Assembly (NCBI GenBank): GCA_020718525.1
Contig: DYRX01000100.1
Coordinates: 1 to 12,240 of the forward strand
From: Victivallis vadensis
Lineage (GTDB): Bacteria > Verrucomicrobiota > Lentisphaeria > Victivallales > GWF2-50-93
DNA: 12,240 bases
Direction: 5' to 3'
Shown: positions 1 to 6,957 of the stretch, piece by piece
Position numbering within the stretch: position 1 is the stretch's first letter
How the letters are laid out: each line of letters starts with the position of its first letter
Position numbers and translations under genes: made by a program
Notes under the pieces: model-generated
The model's input: only the letters and a program-made list of their open reading frames with translations
What the model was told of the DNA's origin: nothing
Databases searched by the model: none

Positions 1-35
1 GGAAAATATGCAATGTCGGATGATCTTATCAGACC

Positions 36-113
36 TTTCCCACAACTTTCATAGTCATAGTTGTGGAAATATTAGATTTGCTTCTGCGGAAGGACTTCCG
101 CCGAGCAAATCTA
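36..113. repeat. Two adjacent hairpins, one a 41-nt near-perfect palindrome
   Basis: The first hairpin (36-68) pairs TTTCC(C)ACAACT with AGTTGTGGAAA, with one bulged C. The second (73-113) has an outer stem TAGATTTGCT/AGCAAATCTA at 73-82 and 104-113, and an inner stem GCGGAAG/CTTCCGC at 86-92 and 95-101 with a 2-nt loop. Neither is followed by a T-run, so a classical intrinsic terminator is not supported. Positions 85-115 recur at 5554-5584 with 27 of 31 bases identical, which marks this as a dispersed repeat rather than a chance fold. It lies just upstream of the preferred start of the membrane-protein gene and would sit in its 5' leader. Confidence 0.6.
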
Positions 114-165
114 GTCGGGAAAATCGTCATTGGAGCCGCTATCGGGATCGTTTTGAAACATGCAT

Positions 166-170
166 GGAGA
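166..170 (+). promoter_or_regulatory. Ribosome binding site deciding the YihY-family start
   Basis: GGAGA lies 6 nt before GTG at 177. The earlier in-frame GTG at 63 has no purine-rich sequence in front of it and would force the palindrome at 73-113 to be coding. Confidence 0.5.
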
Positions 171-176
171 ATCTTT

Positions 177-1496
177 GTGATCGCGCAGTTGAGGGAATTT
201 CTTACAAATGGCGTCTGGCGCATTCGCTCGAGGGATCTTTCTCCCTACAAGGCGTTCAGGCTCAGGATTTTGCGCGCGTTTCTCCTTGCCATTGACTCTT
301 TCATAAAGGACAAGTGCCTCCTCAGGGCGTCCGCTATAACCTTCTACACGATTCTTTCGATCGTTCCTGTTTTCGCGATGCTTTTTGGAGTCGCACGCGG
401 CTTTGGCATGGAAAGGATGCTCGAGGAGCGTCTTCTCGACGAATTCCCGCAGAACCGGGAGGCGATAGTCCACATCATATCATTCTCCGACGCGCTTCTG
501 AAAAACACCAGGACAGGCGCGGTTGCCGGAGTCGGGGTGGCAATGCTCTTCTATCTGGTGATCAAGGTTCTTGGAAACATAGAGTCTTCGCTGAACGATA
601 TCTGGCGTGTGACGCAGTCGAGAAGCTTCGCCAGGAAATTCAGCGACTACCTCTCACTTATGCTGATATGTCCGATACTCCTCATACTTTCCGGAAGCAC
701 GACTCTTTTCATAAGCGCCTATCTCAAAGACATTTCCATGAAATACGCCGGCGGGACATATCTCATGATTCTCTTTTTCACATTTTTAAAGCTTTCCGCC
801 TACGCGATTCCCTGGGGGCTTTTCACGTTCATCTATGTTTTCATGCCGAATACCAGGGTGCGGATGAAGTCGGGCCTTGTCGCCGGCGTCATGGCCGGAT
901 CGGTCTATCAGATACTCCAATGGGTATATATAAAATTTCAGATTGGAGTGTCGAGCTACAACGCCGTCTACGGAACATTTGCCGCGATGCCGCTCTTTCT
1001 CATCTGGCTTCAACTGAGCTGGCTGATCGTGCTGTTTGGGGCGGAGTTCTGCCATGCCTACCAGAATGCGGAGTCTTTCGAGTTCAGTCCCGACTTCGAT
1101 GAGATCAGCAGTTCGGCGAAGACCGTGATCCTGCTTGGATGCGCATCGGCTATCGCATTGAGATTCAAGAAGATGCAAAGTCCTCCGAACGCCGGAGATC
1201 TGTCAGCCGAGTTCGATCTGCCACTTTCGGTCGTTGAAGATTCGCTTTGCGTCCTCTCGAAAGCCAGGGTGATTTCTCCGCTTCCGGTCCAGGGCGGGAA
1301 ACCACCCTCGTACGTGCCCCTGATTCCTCTGGAGGATTTAAGCTTCTCCGCGGCTCTTGGAAGGATAAGCAGATCTGGCAAAAATGAAATCCCGCAGTTC
1401 AGGAACGGCCTGCTCTCCAGAATTGCGGACCTTGTGAAGGAATCGTCTGCGGCGATTGAAAAAGGAGATTTCAACCGTAAGTTAAGCGACTTGTAA
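177..1496 (+). CDS. YihY/BrkB-family inner-membrane protein with C-terminal helical extension
   Basis: This is a polytopic membrane protein of the YihY/BrkB (formerly 'RNase BN') family, about 439 residues from the start used here. The segment DKCLLRASAITFYTILSIVP is the family's typical first core helix region (polar DK, then RASA.TFY). Further hydrophobic segments follow around VAGVGVAMLFYLVIKVLG, LMLICPILLILSG, LMILFFTFLKLSAYAIPWG and PLFLIWLQLSWLIVLFGAE, and the G(A)EF.HAYQN-like end of the last helix is present. The final ~110 residues are soluble and look like a winged-helix-type appendage seen in some family members. I prefer GTG 177 because of its ribosome binding site and because MIAQLREFLTNGVWRI looks like the start of the soluble N-terminus of relatives; the frame is open back to GTG 63. 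RNase activity was withdrawn for the E. coli family member, and a transport-type role is only guessed. A roughly 100-bp gap separates it from the next gene. Confidence 0.85.
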   Translation: MIAQLREFLTNGVWRIRSRDLSPYKAFRLRILRAFLLAIDSFIKDKCLLRASAITFYTILSIVPVFAMLFGVARGFGMERMLEERLLDEFPQNREAIVHIISFSDALLKNTRTGAVAGVGVAMLFYLVIKVLGNIESSLNDIWRVTQSRSFARKFSDYLSLMLICPILLILSGSTTLFISAYLKDISMKYAGGTYLMILFFTFLKLSAYAIPWGLFTFIYVFMPNTRVRMKSGLVAGVMAGSVYQILQWVYIKFQIGVSSYNAVYGTFAAMPLFLIWLQLSWLIVLFGAEFCHAYQNAESFEFSPDFDEISSSAKTVILLGCASAIALRFKKMQSPPNAGDLSAEFDLPLSVVEDSLCVLSKARVISPLPVQGGKPPSYVPLIPLEDLSFSAALGRISRSGKNEIPQFRNGLLSRIADLVKESSAAIEKGDFNRKLSDL

Positions 1497-1595
1497 GGAA
1501 CGGATTATGATTTCCGCTCTTTTCCAGGCATGCCGAGGAGATGCCAGGAAATGCGCGTAAATCGCAACATGAAGCATAAGGAAGTGACATTGACG

Positions 1596-2666
1596 ATGAA
1601 GAAGCTCAAATTTGCTCTGGTCGGCTGTGGAAGAATATCGAGAAACCATCTGGAATCGCTCAGCTCCGGAAAAATTTCCGCAGAGCTTGTCGCCGTCTGC
1701 GATCTCGACACTGCGAAAGCGAAGGAAAAATCCGAGAAATACAAGGTTCCATTCTATGCCGACTACAATGAGATGCTTTCCAGGCATCCGGAAGTCGAGG
1801 TCGTCAATGTCGCGACGCCGACAGGCTATCACGCGAAGCACGTGATTGACCTGGCAAAGCACGGGCGTCACATCATCGTCGAGAAGCCGATGGCGCTGAG
1901 AGTTTCGGACTGCGAGGACATGATTGCCGCGTGCAAGGCATCGGGTTCGCGTCTTTTTGTCGTCCAGCAGAACCGCTTCAACAAGGCTGTGCAGGCCGCG
2001 AGAAAGGCGCTCGAGTCGGGGAGATTCGGGAAGCAGGTTCTTGGAACTGTCAGAGTCAGATGGAAAAGACTTCAGTCCTACTATGAGCAGGACAACTGGC
2101 ATGGCACCTGGGAGCTGGACGGGGGCGTCATGTCCCAGCAGGCCAGCCACCATCTGGATCTCCTTCAATGGTTCATGGGACCGATCGAGACGATGCAGTG
2201 TCTGAGCGCGACAGCTCTGCTGAGCGTCGAGGTCGAGGACACCGCACTCGCAACATTCCGCTTCAAATCTGGCGCGCTCGGCGCTTTCGAGGCTACGATT
2301 GCAACACGCCCCGAGGACATGGAGGCGTCTCTAAGCCTTCTCGGCGAAAAGGGTTCTGTCCTGCTCGGAGGCTATGCCGTCAACAAGATCACATACTGGA
2401 AATTTGAGGAGCCGATTCCGGAGGACGAGGAGACGATCAGGGAGAACTCTGTTGACGTCCCGAACGTATATGGACATGGACATCTTCCCTACATAAACAA
2501 CGTGATCGAGGCTATTCAAAACAATCGTCCTGCTCTTGTCGAGGCGCCCGAAGGCAAGAAGAACATCGAAATCCTGAGTGCGCTCTACGAATCAGCCGCA
2601 AGCGGCGGCAAGCAAGTTGTTCCCGGATGCCCCGCCGTCAATTCAAAGCTCGGAAAAAAATCATGA
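1596..2666 (+). CDS. Gfo/Idh/MocA-family oxidoreductase, WbpB/WlbA-like sugar-nucleotide dehydrogenase
   Basis: A cytoplasmic NAD(P)-dependent oxidoreductase of about 356 residues. The N-terminal Rossmann fold opens with FALVGCGRISRNH (dinucleotide loop G10-C-G12-R-I-S). The family's EKP motif with its conserved lysine is at residues 96-98 (VEKPMAL). The C-terminal domain carries W.GTWELDGGVMSQQASHH from about 168, ending HHLDLL with H185/H186 and D188. The spacing of YY...W.GTW..DGG and the paired histidines resemble enzymes that oxidise UDP-GlcNAcA at C3 (WbpB, WlbA) or related 3-dehydrogenases (KijD10). The substrate is inferred from motif resemblance only; no aminotransferase or acyltransferase partner lies next to it. 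ATG 1596 is preceded by AAGGAAG at 1578-1584, rather far away; TTG 1590 fits that site better and would add two residues, and ATG 1569 is also in frame. Its stop overlaps the valS start by ATGA. Confidence 0.85.
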   Translation: MKKLKFALVGCGRISRNHLESLSSGKISAELVAVCDLDTAKAKEKSEKYKVPFYADYNEMLSRHPEVEVVNVATPTGYHAKHVIDLAKHGRHIIVEKPMALRVSDCEDMIAACKASGSRLFVVQQNRFNKAVQAARKALESGRFGKQVLGTVRVRWKRLQSYYEQDNWHGTWELDGGVMSQQASHHLDLLQWFMGPIETMQCLSATALLSVEVEDTALATFRFKSGALGAFEATIATRPEDMEASLSLLGEKGSVLLGGYAVNKITYWKFEEPIPEDEETIRENSVDVPNVYGHGHLPYINNVIEAIQNNRPALVEAPEGKKNIEILSALYESAASGGKQVVPGCPAVNSKLGKKS

Positions 2667-5365
2667 GCGATGTGGAGAACCAGAAGAAGCCCGGCGAAGA
2701 GCAGTGCATGATGCCCAAGGCCTACGAGCCGGAAAAGATTGAGGACAGATTGTATTCGGCATGGGAGGGGAAGGGCTTTTTCAAGCCCAGGCCGTCCTCC
2801 TCGGCGAAGGCGTATTCGATCGCGATTCCTCCGCCGAACGTGACCGGCATTCTCACGATGGGGCATGTTTTGAACAACACCCTTCAGGACATTCTCGCCA
2901 GATGGAGAAGGATGAGCGGGTGCGAGGTCTGCTGGTATCCCGGAACAGACCACGCCGGCATCGCGACAGAAACAAAGGTTGACAGATTTTTGCGCGAGAA
3001 CGAGGGAAAAGGCAGGGATTCATATTCCAGGGATGAATTCATTTCCCGGGTCTGGACCTGGAAGGAGCGCTACGGAGGGACGATTTGCAGGCAGTTGCGC
3101 AAGCTCGGTTCCTCCTGCGACTGGAGCCGCGAACGCTTCACGATGGACGAAGGGCTCAGCCGAGCTGTCAGGGAAGTATTTGTAAGGCTCCATTCCAAGG
3201 GGCTCATATACAGAGGGCGCCGCATGATCAACTGGTGTCCTGTATCCAAGACTGCGCTTTCCGACGAAGAAGTTTCGTACAAGGAAGTCCACGGATTTTT
3301 CTATCATTTCAGATATCCTCTCAGCGACGGATCCTCCTGCCTGGTAGTAGCCACGACGAGACCCGAAACAATGCTTGGCGACAGCGCCGTGGCAGTGAAT
3401 CCGGACGATCCCAGGTACAAGCATCTCATCGGCAAAACGGTGGATTTGCCGCTCAGCGGCAGGAAGATACCGGTCATCGCGGACAAACATGCCAATCCCG
3501 AGTTTGGAACCGGATGCGTGAAAATAACTCCGGCGCATGATCCGAACGATTTCGAAGTGGCTATGAGACATGGACTTGAGATTCGGAATGTCATGAACGC
3601 CGATGCCACAATGAATGAGGCGGCGGGAGAAGATTTTGTCGGGCTTGACAGATTCGAGTGCCGCGAAAAGATTCTCAGCATGATGGGCGAACTGGGACTT
3701 ATCGAGAAGGTCGAGGATCACATCCACAGCGTCGGATATTCGGAGAGGGGCGACGTCCCCATCGAGCCCCGGGTCAGCGAGCAGTGGTTTGTGCGCATGG
3801 ACGAGCTTGCGCGCCCGGCAATCGAGGCGGTCAGAAGCGGAAAAATACGATTCTATCCGGATCACTGGACCAAGACATATTTCCACTGGATGGAAAATAT
3901 AAAGGACTGGTGCATAAGCAGGCAGATTTGGTGGGGGCACAGAATCCCCGCCTGGTACAATTCCAAAACCGGCGAGACCTACGTCGGAATGGACGCTCCG
4001 TCTGGAAGCGACTGGACCCAGGACGAAGATGTTCTCGACACCTGGTTCAGCTCCTGGCTCTGGCCTTTCTCCATCATGGGCTGGCCTGAGGAGAGCGCCG
4101 ATCTGAAGCGCTTCTATCCGACAAACGATCTTGTCACCGGTCCGGATATCATATTCTTCTGGGTCGCCAGGATGATCATGGCTGGAATCGAGTTCAAGGG
4201 CGAAGTCCCCTTCAGAAACGTCTATTTCACAAGCATAATCAGGGACGACAAGGGGAGGAAACTCAGCAAGTCGCTTGGAAATTCTCCGGATCCCCTTGAT
4301 GTTATAAGGACTTACGGCGCGGACGCGCTCCGCTTTTCGATTATCTACATTGCGCCGACAGGCATGGACATCAGATACGCGAACGAAAAGTGCGAGCTCG
4401 GCAGGAACTTCGCGAACAAGCTATGGAACGCTTCCCGCTTCAGGACGATGCAGGGGGCGGTTTCGCCTGACTTCAGGGATATTTCGGCGCTCGAGCCCGG
4501 CTCCCTCGCTCCTATTGACCAGTGGGTCATCTCCTGGCTGAACAACACAATCAACACTGTGAACAAGTCTCTCGACGAATTCATGTTCCATTTTGCAGTC
4601 CATGAGGTCTATGAATTTGTATGGGGAATTTTCTGCGACTGGTATATAGAGGCGATCAAGCCCAGGCTTCACGCGGGCGGCGAGCAGAAGCGGATCGCAT
4701 TGTCGGTCTTCGACTTCGTCATGTTCAAAATTCTTCGCCTTCTCCATCCTTTCATGCCGTTCATCACGGAGGAGCTTGCCCACCAGCTCGGCTATCTCAA
4801 AGACGACGAGACGATCATGTTCGAAAGCTATCCGCAGAGTCCCTATCTTAAAATCAAGCCGATTTTAAGTCCGGACGCTGGCATCGTTGATCTGGTCGAG
4901 GAACAGATTTCCTTCGTCAAGGCCGGCAGAAATCTCCGTGCAAACTATGGAATTCCAACAGGCAAAAAGCTGGAATACATTCTCAGAGTTGACGATCAGG
5001 AGCTTCTGGATTTTCTCAAATCTGAAATGACGGCTTTCGCATCGCTTCTAAATGCGTCTAATATATCATTCACAGATTCGGCGATCTCTGAATCAGCCCC
5101 GTCAATGCTTACCGAGTCCGGCGCAATTCATCTTCCGCTGAAGGGAATTCTCGATCTTGACGCCGAGCTCGCCAAGCTCTCGAAGCAGGAGCAGGACATC
5201 GTCAAGTGGATAGGCGGACTTCGTGGGAAACTAGGGAACGACAAGTTCATGTCCAAGGCGCCACCACAGCTTGTCGAGGATACGAAGAACCAGCTAAAGG
5301 AACTCGAGGAGAGGCTCGACAAAGTGAAGGAAATGATAACTGGACTCAAGTCGGGCGCATCTTGA
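2663..5365 (+). CDS. valS: Valyl-tRNA synthetase
   Basis: Class I aminoacyl-tRNA synthetase that charges tRNA-Val in the cytoplasm; 900 residues, normal for bacterial ValS. Seen in order: the HIGH region PPPNVTGILTMGH (about 56-68), the GTDHAGIATE segment that follows it, the editing (CP1) domain with TTRPETMLGD starting at 231, the DVLDTWFSSWLWPFS block, the GPDIIFFWVARM block, the KMSKS loop as KLSKS (533-537), an anticodon-binding helical domain, and the ValS-specific C-terminal coiled coil (about 830-900, ending near LKELEERLDKVKEMI). ATG 2663 was chosen because it overlaps the upstream stop as ATGA and leaves a normal-length N-terminus; a GGA-containing purine stretch (2652-2660) lies upstream but the Shine-Dalgarno is weak, so translational coupling is likely. 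The frame is open upstream within the previous gene. No T-box-like leader is visible. All catalytic motifs look intact. Confidence 0.97.
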   Translation: MSDVENQKKPGEEQCMMPKAYEPEKIEDRLYSAWEGKGFFKPRPSSSAKAYSIAIPPPNVTGILTMGHVLNNTLQDILARWRRMSGCEVCWYPGTDHAGIATETKVDRFLRENEGKGRDSYSRDEFISRVWTWKERYGGTICRQLRKLGSSCDWSRERFTMDEGLSRAVREVFVRLHSKGLIYRGRRMINWCPVSKTALSDEEVSYKEVHGFFYHFRYPLSDGSSCLVVATTRPETMLGDSAVAVNPDDPRYKHLIGKTVDLPLSGRKIPVIADKHANPEFGTGCVKITPAHDPNDFEVAMRHGLEIRNVMNADATMNEAAGEDFVGLDRFECREKILSMMGELGLIEKVEDHIHSVGYSERGDVPIEPRVSEQWFVRMDELARPAIEAVRSGKIRFYPDHWTKTYFHWMENIKDWCISRQIWWGHRIPAWYNSKTGETYVGMDAPSGSDWTQDEDVLDTWFSSWLWPFSIMGWPEESADLKRFYPTNDLVTGPDIIFFWVARMIMAGIEFKGEVPFRNVYFTSIIRDDKGRKLSKSLGNSPDPLDVIRTYGADALRFSIIYIAPTGMDIRYANEKCELGRNFANKLWNASRFRTMQGAVSPDFRDISALEPGSLAPIDQWVISWLNNTINTVNKSLDEFMFHFAVHEVYEFVWGIFCDWYIEAIKPRLHAGGEQKRIALSVFDFVMFKILRLLHPFMPFITEELAHQLGYLKDDETIMFESYPQSPYLKIKPILSPDAGIVDLVEEQISFVKAGRNLRANYGIPTGKKLEYILRVDDQELLDFLKSEMTAFASLLNASNISFTDSAISESAPSMLTESGAIHLPLKGILDLDAELAKLSKQEQDIVKWIGGLRGKLGNDKFMSKAPPQLVEDTKNQLKELEERLDKVKEMITGLKSGAS

Positions 5366-5553
5366 ACAGCTTCAAGCTGGAGCTTGGCTTGAAAAATGGG
5401 AACCGTTAAGCAGGGAGTTTAGGTCATTTTGCTGAATGAAGTATGGCTCTTTCGCCGAAAGAGCCTCGTGCCACTTTCGGCGAAAGTGGCATACTGAGCC
5501 GAAACAGACTCAAATGTCCACAGTAAATACCAGCTTGACGGTTACGAAAAATG
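5366..5553. other. Intergenic region after valS
   Basis: No gene is supported here. A short hairpin CAAGCT-GG-AGCTTG lies at 5373-5386, only 8 nt after the valS stop, but without a T-run; it is a poor terminator candidate. The twin-hairpin repeat follows at 5440-5495. The sequence TTGAAAAATGGGAAC at 5390-5404 has a near-copy (one base shorter) at 6934-6947. Confidence 0.5.
5440..5495. repeat. Twin inverted hairpins closed by an outer stem (three-way junction)
   Basis: Hairpin 1 is GGCTCTTTC-GCC-GAAAGAGCC at 5445-5465 and hairpin 2 is GCCACTTTC-GGC-GAAAGTGGC at 5470-5490; both have perfect 9-bp stems. The loops GCC and GGC are reverse complements, and the cores TTTCGCCGAAA and TTTCGGCGAAA are reverse complements of each other, so hairpin 2 is an inverted relative of hairpin 1. 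AGTATG (5440-5445) can pair with CATACT (5490-5495), closing both into a three-way junction at the cost of the end bases of the hairpin stems. The layout resembles BIME/REP-type paired palindromes. It follows valS and may protect or end its mRNA, but there is no T-tract. Confidence 0.7.
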
Positions 5554-5584
5554 TGCGGAAGGACTTCTGTCAAGAAAATCTAGT
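5554..5584 (+). repeat. Dispersed repeat matching positions 85-115
   Basis: This 31-nt stretch starts TGCGGAAGGACTTC and ends AAATCTAGT; it matches 85-115 at 27 of 31 positions. The left arm of the palindrome present at 73-85 is missing here. The right end runs into the tip of the inverted-repeat element, so its CTAG is shared with the presumed element boundary. Confidence 0.55.
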
Positions 5585-5905
5585 GTCCTGTTTCCTAAAT
5601 AACGATACTATGTCTTTTTAATAAATCAGATTAGTAGTTGTTGCACCCCTTCAGGGTGCTGGAATTTTTGATTGATCTTATCCCAGCCCGTTGGGCTGGG
5701 CTAATGAATGCCACCCCTTCAGGGTGAAAACAACAATAGATGAATTAAAGGGGATGCTTTCTCAGGCTGAAGGCCTGACATTCTATAGCCTAGGGCAACG
5801 CCCTAGGAAAAGGGAATAAAAAAAGAAATTGCACCCTCAAGGGGTGCAAGAACATTGCTAATTGGAAATGTATTACGATTAGTATTTAAGGGACAGGACA
5901 CTAGA
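5579..5905. mobile_element. Non-autonomous inverted-repeat element (MITE-like) carrying six hairpins
   Basis: Terminal inverted repeats at 5579-5601 and 5883-5905 begin TCTAGTGTCCTGT on both sides and stay alignable to AAATA, with 3 mismatches in 23 bases. CTAG is at both tips and could be a 4-bp target duplication. There is no transposase; the inside is a hairpin array: 5643-5659 (GCACCC stem, loop CTTCA), 5682-5700 (CCCAGCCC stem, loop GTT), 5712-5726 (CACCC stem, loop CTTCA), 5762-5778 (TCAGGC stem, loop TGAAG), 5789-5807 (CCTAGGGC stem, loop AAC), 5829-5849 (TTGCACCC stem, loop TCAAG). The array is symmetric about position ~5744. It ends 15 bp before the next gene's start, so that gene's promoter, if it has its own, is probably inside or upstream of the element. 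Confidence 0.65.
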
Positions 5906-5907
5906 CC

Positions 5908-5913
5908 AAGGAG
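5908..5913 (+). promoter_or_regulatory. Ribosome binding site of the URO-D-family gene
   Basis: AAGGAG lies 6 nt before GTG 5920 and supports that non-ATG start. It begins only 3 bases beyond the right inverted repeat of the element, so the insertion boundary lies directly against the translation signal. Confidence 0.7.
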
Positions 5914-5919
5914 ACGATC

Positions 5920-6933
5920 GTGGCGCAGAAGCAGACTTCCCTCGAAATAGTGAAGAGAGCCATCAGGATGGAGTCCCCCGAACGATTGCCGGTCAAAATG
6001 GCGAGTCTGGGCATTGACGACACCGTCACAATCCCGCACAAGTCTTTCTGGAGGGGAGAGGATGGAAGAGACGAATGGGGCTGTGGCTGGGAGCAGACCG
6101 ATGTCTCTAACATGGGGCAGGTCAAGGGGCATCCTCTCGCGGACTACAACGAGCATGAGAGACTGCAAGTCCCTGACTACTCAGCTCTTCTTGACAGGGA
6201 AAAAGTCAGGGAGATCCTTCTCAAGTCCGAAAATGAGCGGAAATACGCGTGCTGTCCGATCTTCATGATCCTTTTCGAAAGAATGCAGGCGCTGGTCGGA
6301 TTCGAGAACGCGCTCATGGGTCTTATTGCCGACCGTGAAAATGCCGAAGCGCTTGCCGACAAAGTCGCGGACGCCCACATTCAAATTGTCCGTATCATGC
6401 AGGAACTGTGCGGAGACAAGCTCCACGCCTTCTCCATGACAGACGATTGGGGCACACAGCAGGCCGCCTACATCTCCATGGATTTGTGGCGGGACTTTTT
6501 CCTGCCAAGATACAGGAGGATCTTCGACGCCATGCACGAGGGCGGACAGGATGTCTGGGTGCACTCCTGCGGCAAGGTCAACGAAATAGTCGAGGGATAC
6601 ATAGAGTCGGGCGTCAATGTAGTGAATCTTCAACAGCCGCGCGCCCTTGGCATCGGGGAGATGGGCAGGCGCTACCATGGCAGGATCGCTTTCGAGTCCC
6701 TGGCAGACATACAGGCGACACTGCCCAAGGCGGACAGAAATCTAATCCGCAAGGATGCCAGAGATCTTGCCGCGAATTGGATGTCCCGAAAAGGAGGTTT
6801 CATCTTTTCCGACTATGGGAATGGCGAAGCCATCGGAGTCCCTCTGAAAATCAAGCATATAATGTATGAGGAGTTCAGCAACGTTTCTGAGGAGCTGTAT
6901 GGGCTTCCATTGCCAGAGCTGAAACCGGATTGA
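5920..6933 (+). CDS. Uroporphyrinogen decarboxylase (URO-D) superfamily protein, not HemE
   Basis: A 337-residue soluble protein of the URO-D/methyltransferase superfamily. Family features are the start EIVKRAIRMESPERLPVK, the central MTDDWGTQQA segment (the usual position of the D-W/D-G active-site strand), and VWVHSCGKVNEIV at about 212-224, the H-x-C-G motif (H215, C217) followed by an ...ESGVNVVNLQQP strand. True HemE enzymes carry an N-terminal RQAGRYLPEYR motif, which is absent, so haem synthesis is unlikely. In the cobalamin-dependent methyltransferase activators MtaA/MtbA, H-x-C plus a distal Cys binds zinc; here no cysteine follows C217, so that assignment is incomplete. Many such paralogues in anaerobes are of unknown substrate, probably methyl-transfer or decarboxylation. 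It is first in a cluster with two flavoproteins, 24 bp ahead of the next gene. Confidence 0.85.
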   Translation: MAQKQTSLEIVKRAIRMESPERLPVKMASLGIDDTVTIPHKSFWRGEDGRDEWGCGWEQTDVSNMGQVKGHPLADYNEHERLQVPDYSALLDREKVREILLKSENERKYACCPIFMILFERMQALVGFENALMGLIADRENAEALADKVADAHIQIVRIMQELCGDKLHAFSMTDDWGTQQAAYISMDLWRDFFLPRYRRIFDAMHEGGQDVWVHSCGKVNEIVEGYIESGVNVVNLQQPRALGIGEMGRRYHGRIAFESLADIQATLPKADRNLIRKDARDLAANWMSRKGGFIFSDYGNGEAIGVPLKIKHIMYEEFSNVSEELYGLPLPELKPD

Positions 6934-6957
6934 TTTGAAAATGGGAACATTTAATGG

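Noticed and set aside
786..1178. Minus-strand open frame opposite the membrane-protein gene
   Set aside because: Antisense shadow of a clearly coding gene, with no family resemblance; the same applies to the other long antisense frames within the dehydrogenase, valS and recQ genes.
5373..5386. Hairpin just after valS as an intrinsic terminator
   Set aside because: Only a 6-bp stem with a 2-nt loop and no following T-run.
5643..5849. Hairpin array considered as a CRISPR array
   Set aside because: The repeated units are self-complementary hairpins that vary in stem sequence and alternate orientation, with irregular spacing and no constant direct repeat or cas genes.
5855..5889. Possible sigma70 promoter (TTGCTA with TAGTAT or TACGAT) near the right end of the first element
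   Set aside because: Spacings of 19 or 13 nt and weak matches in an AT-rich stretch do not allow a confident call.
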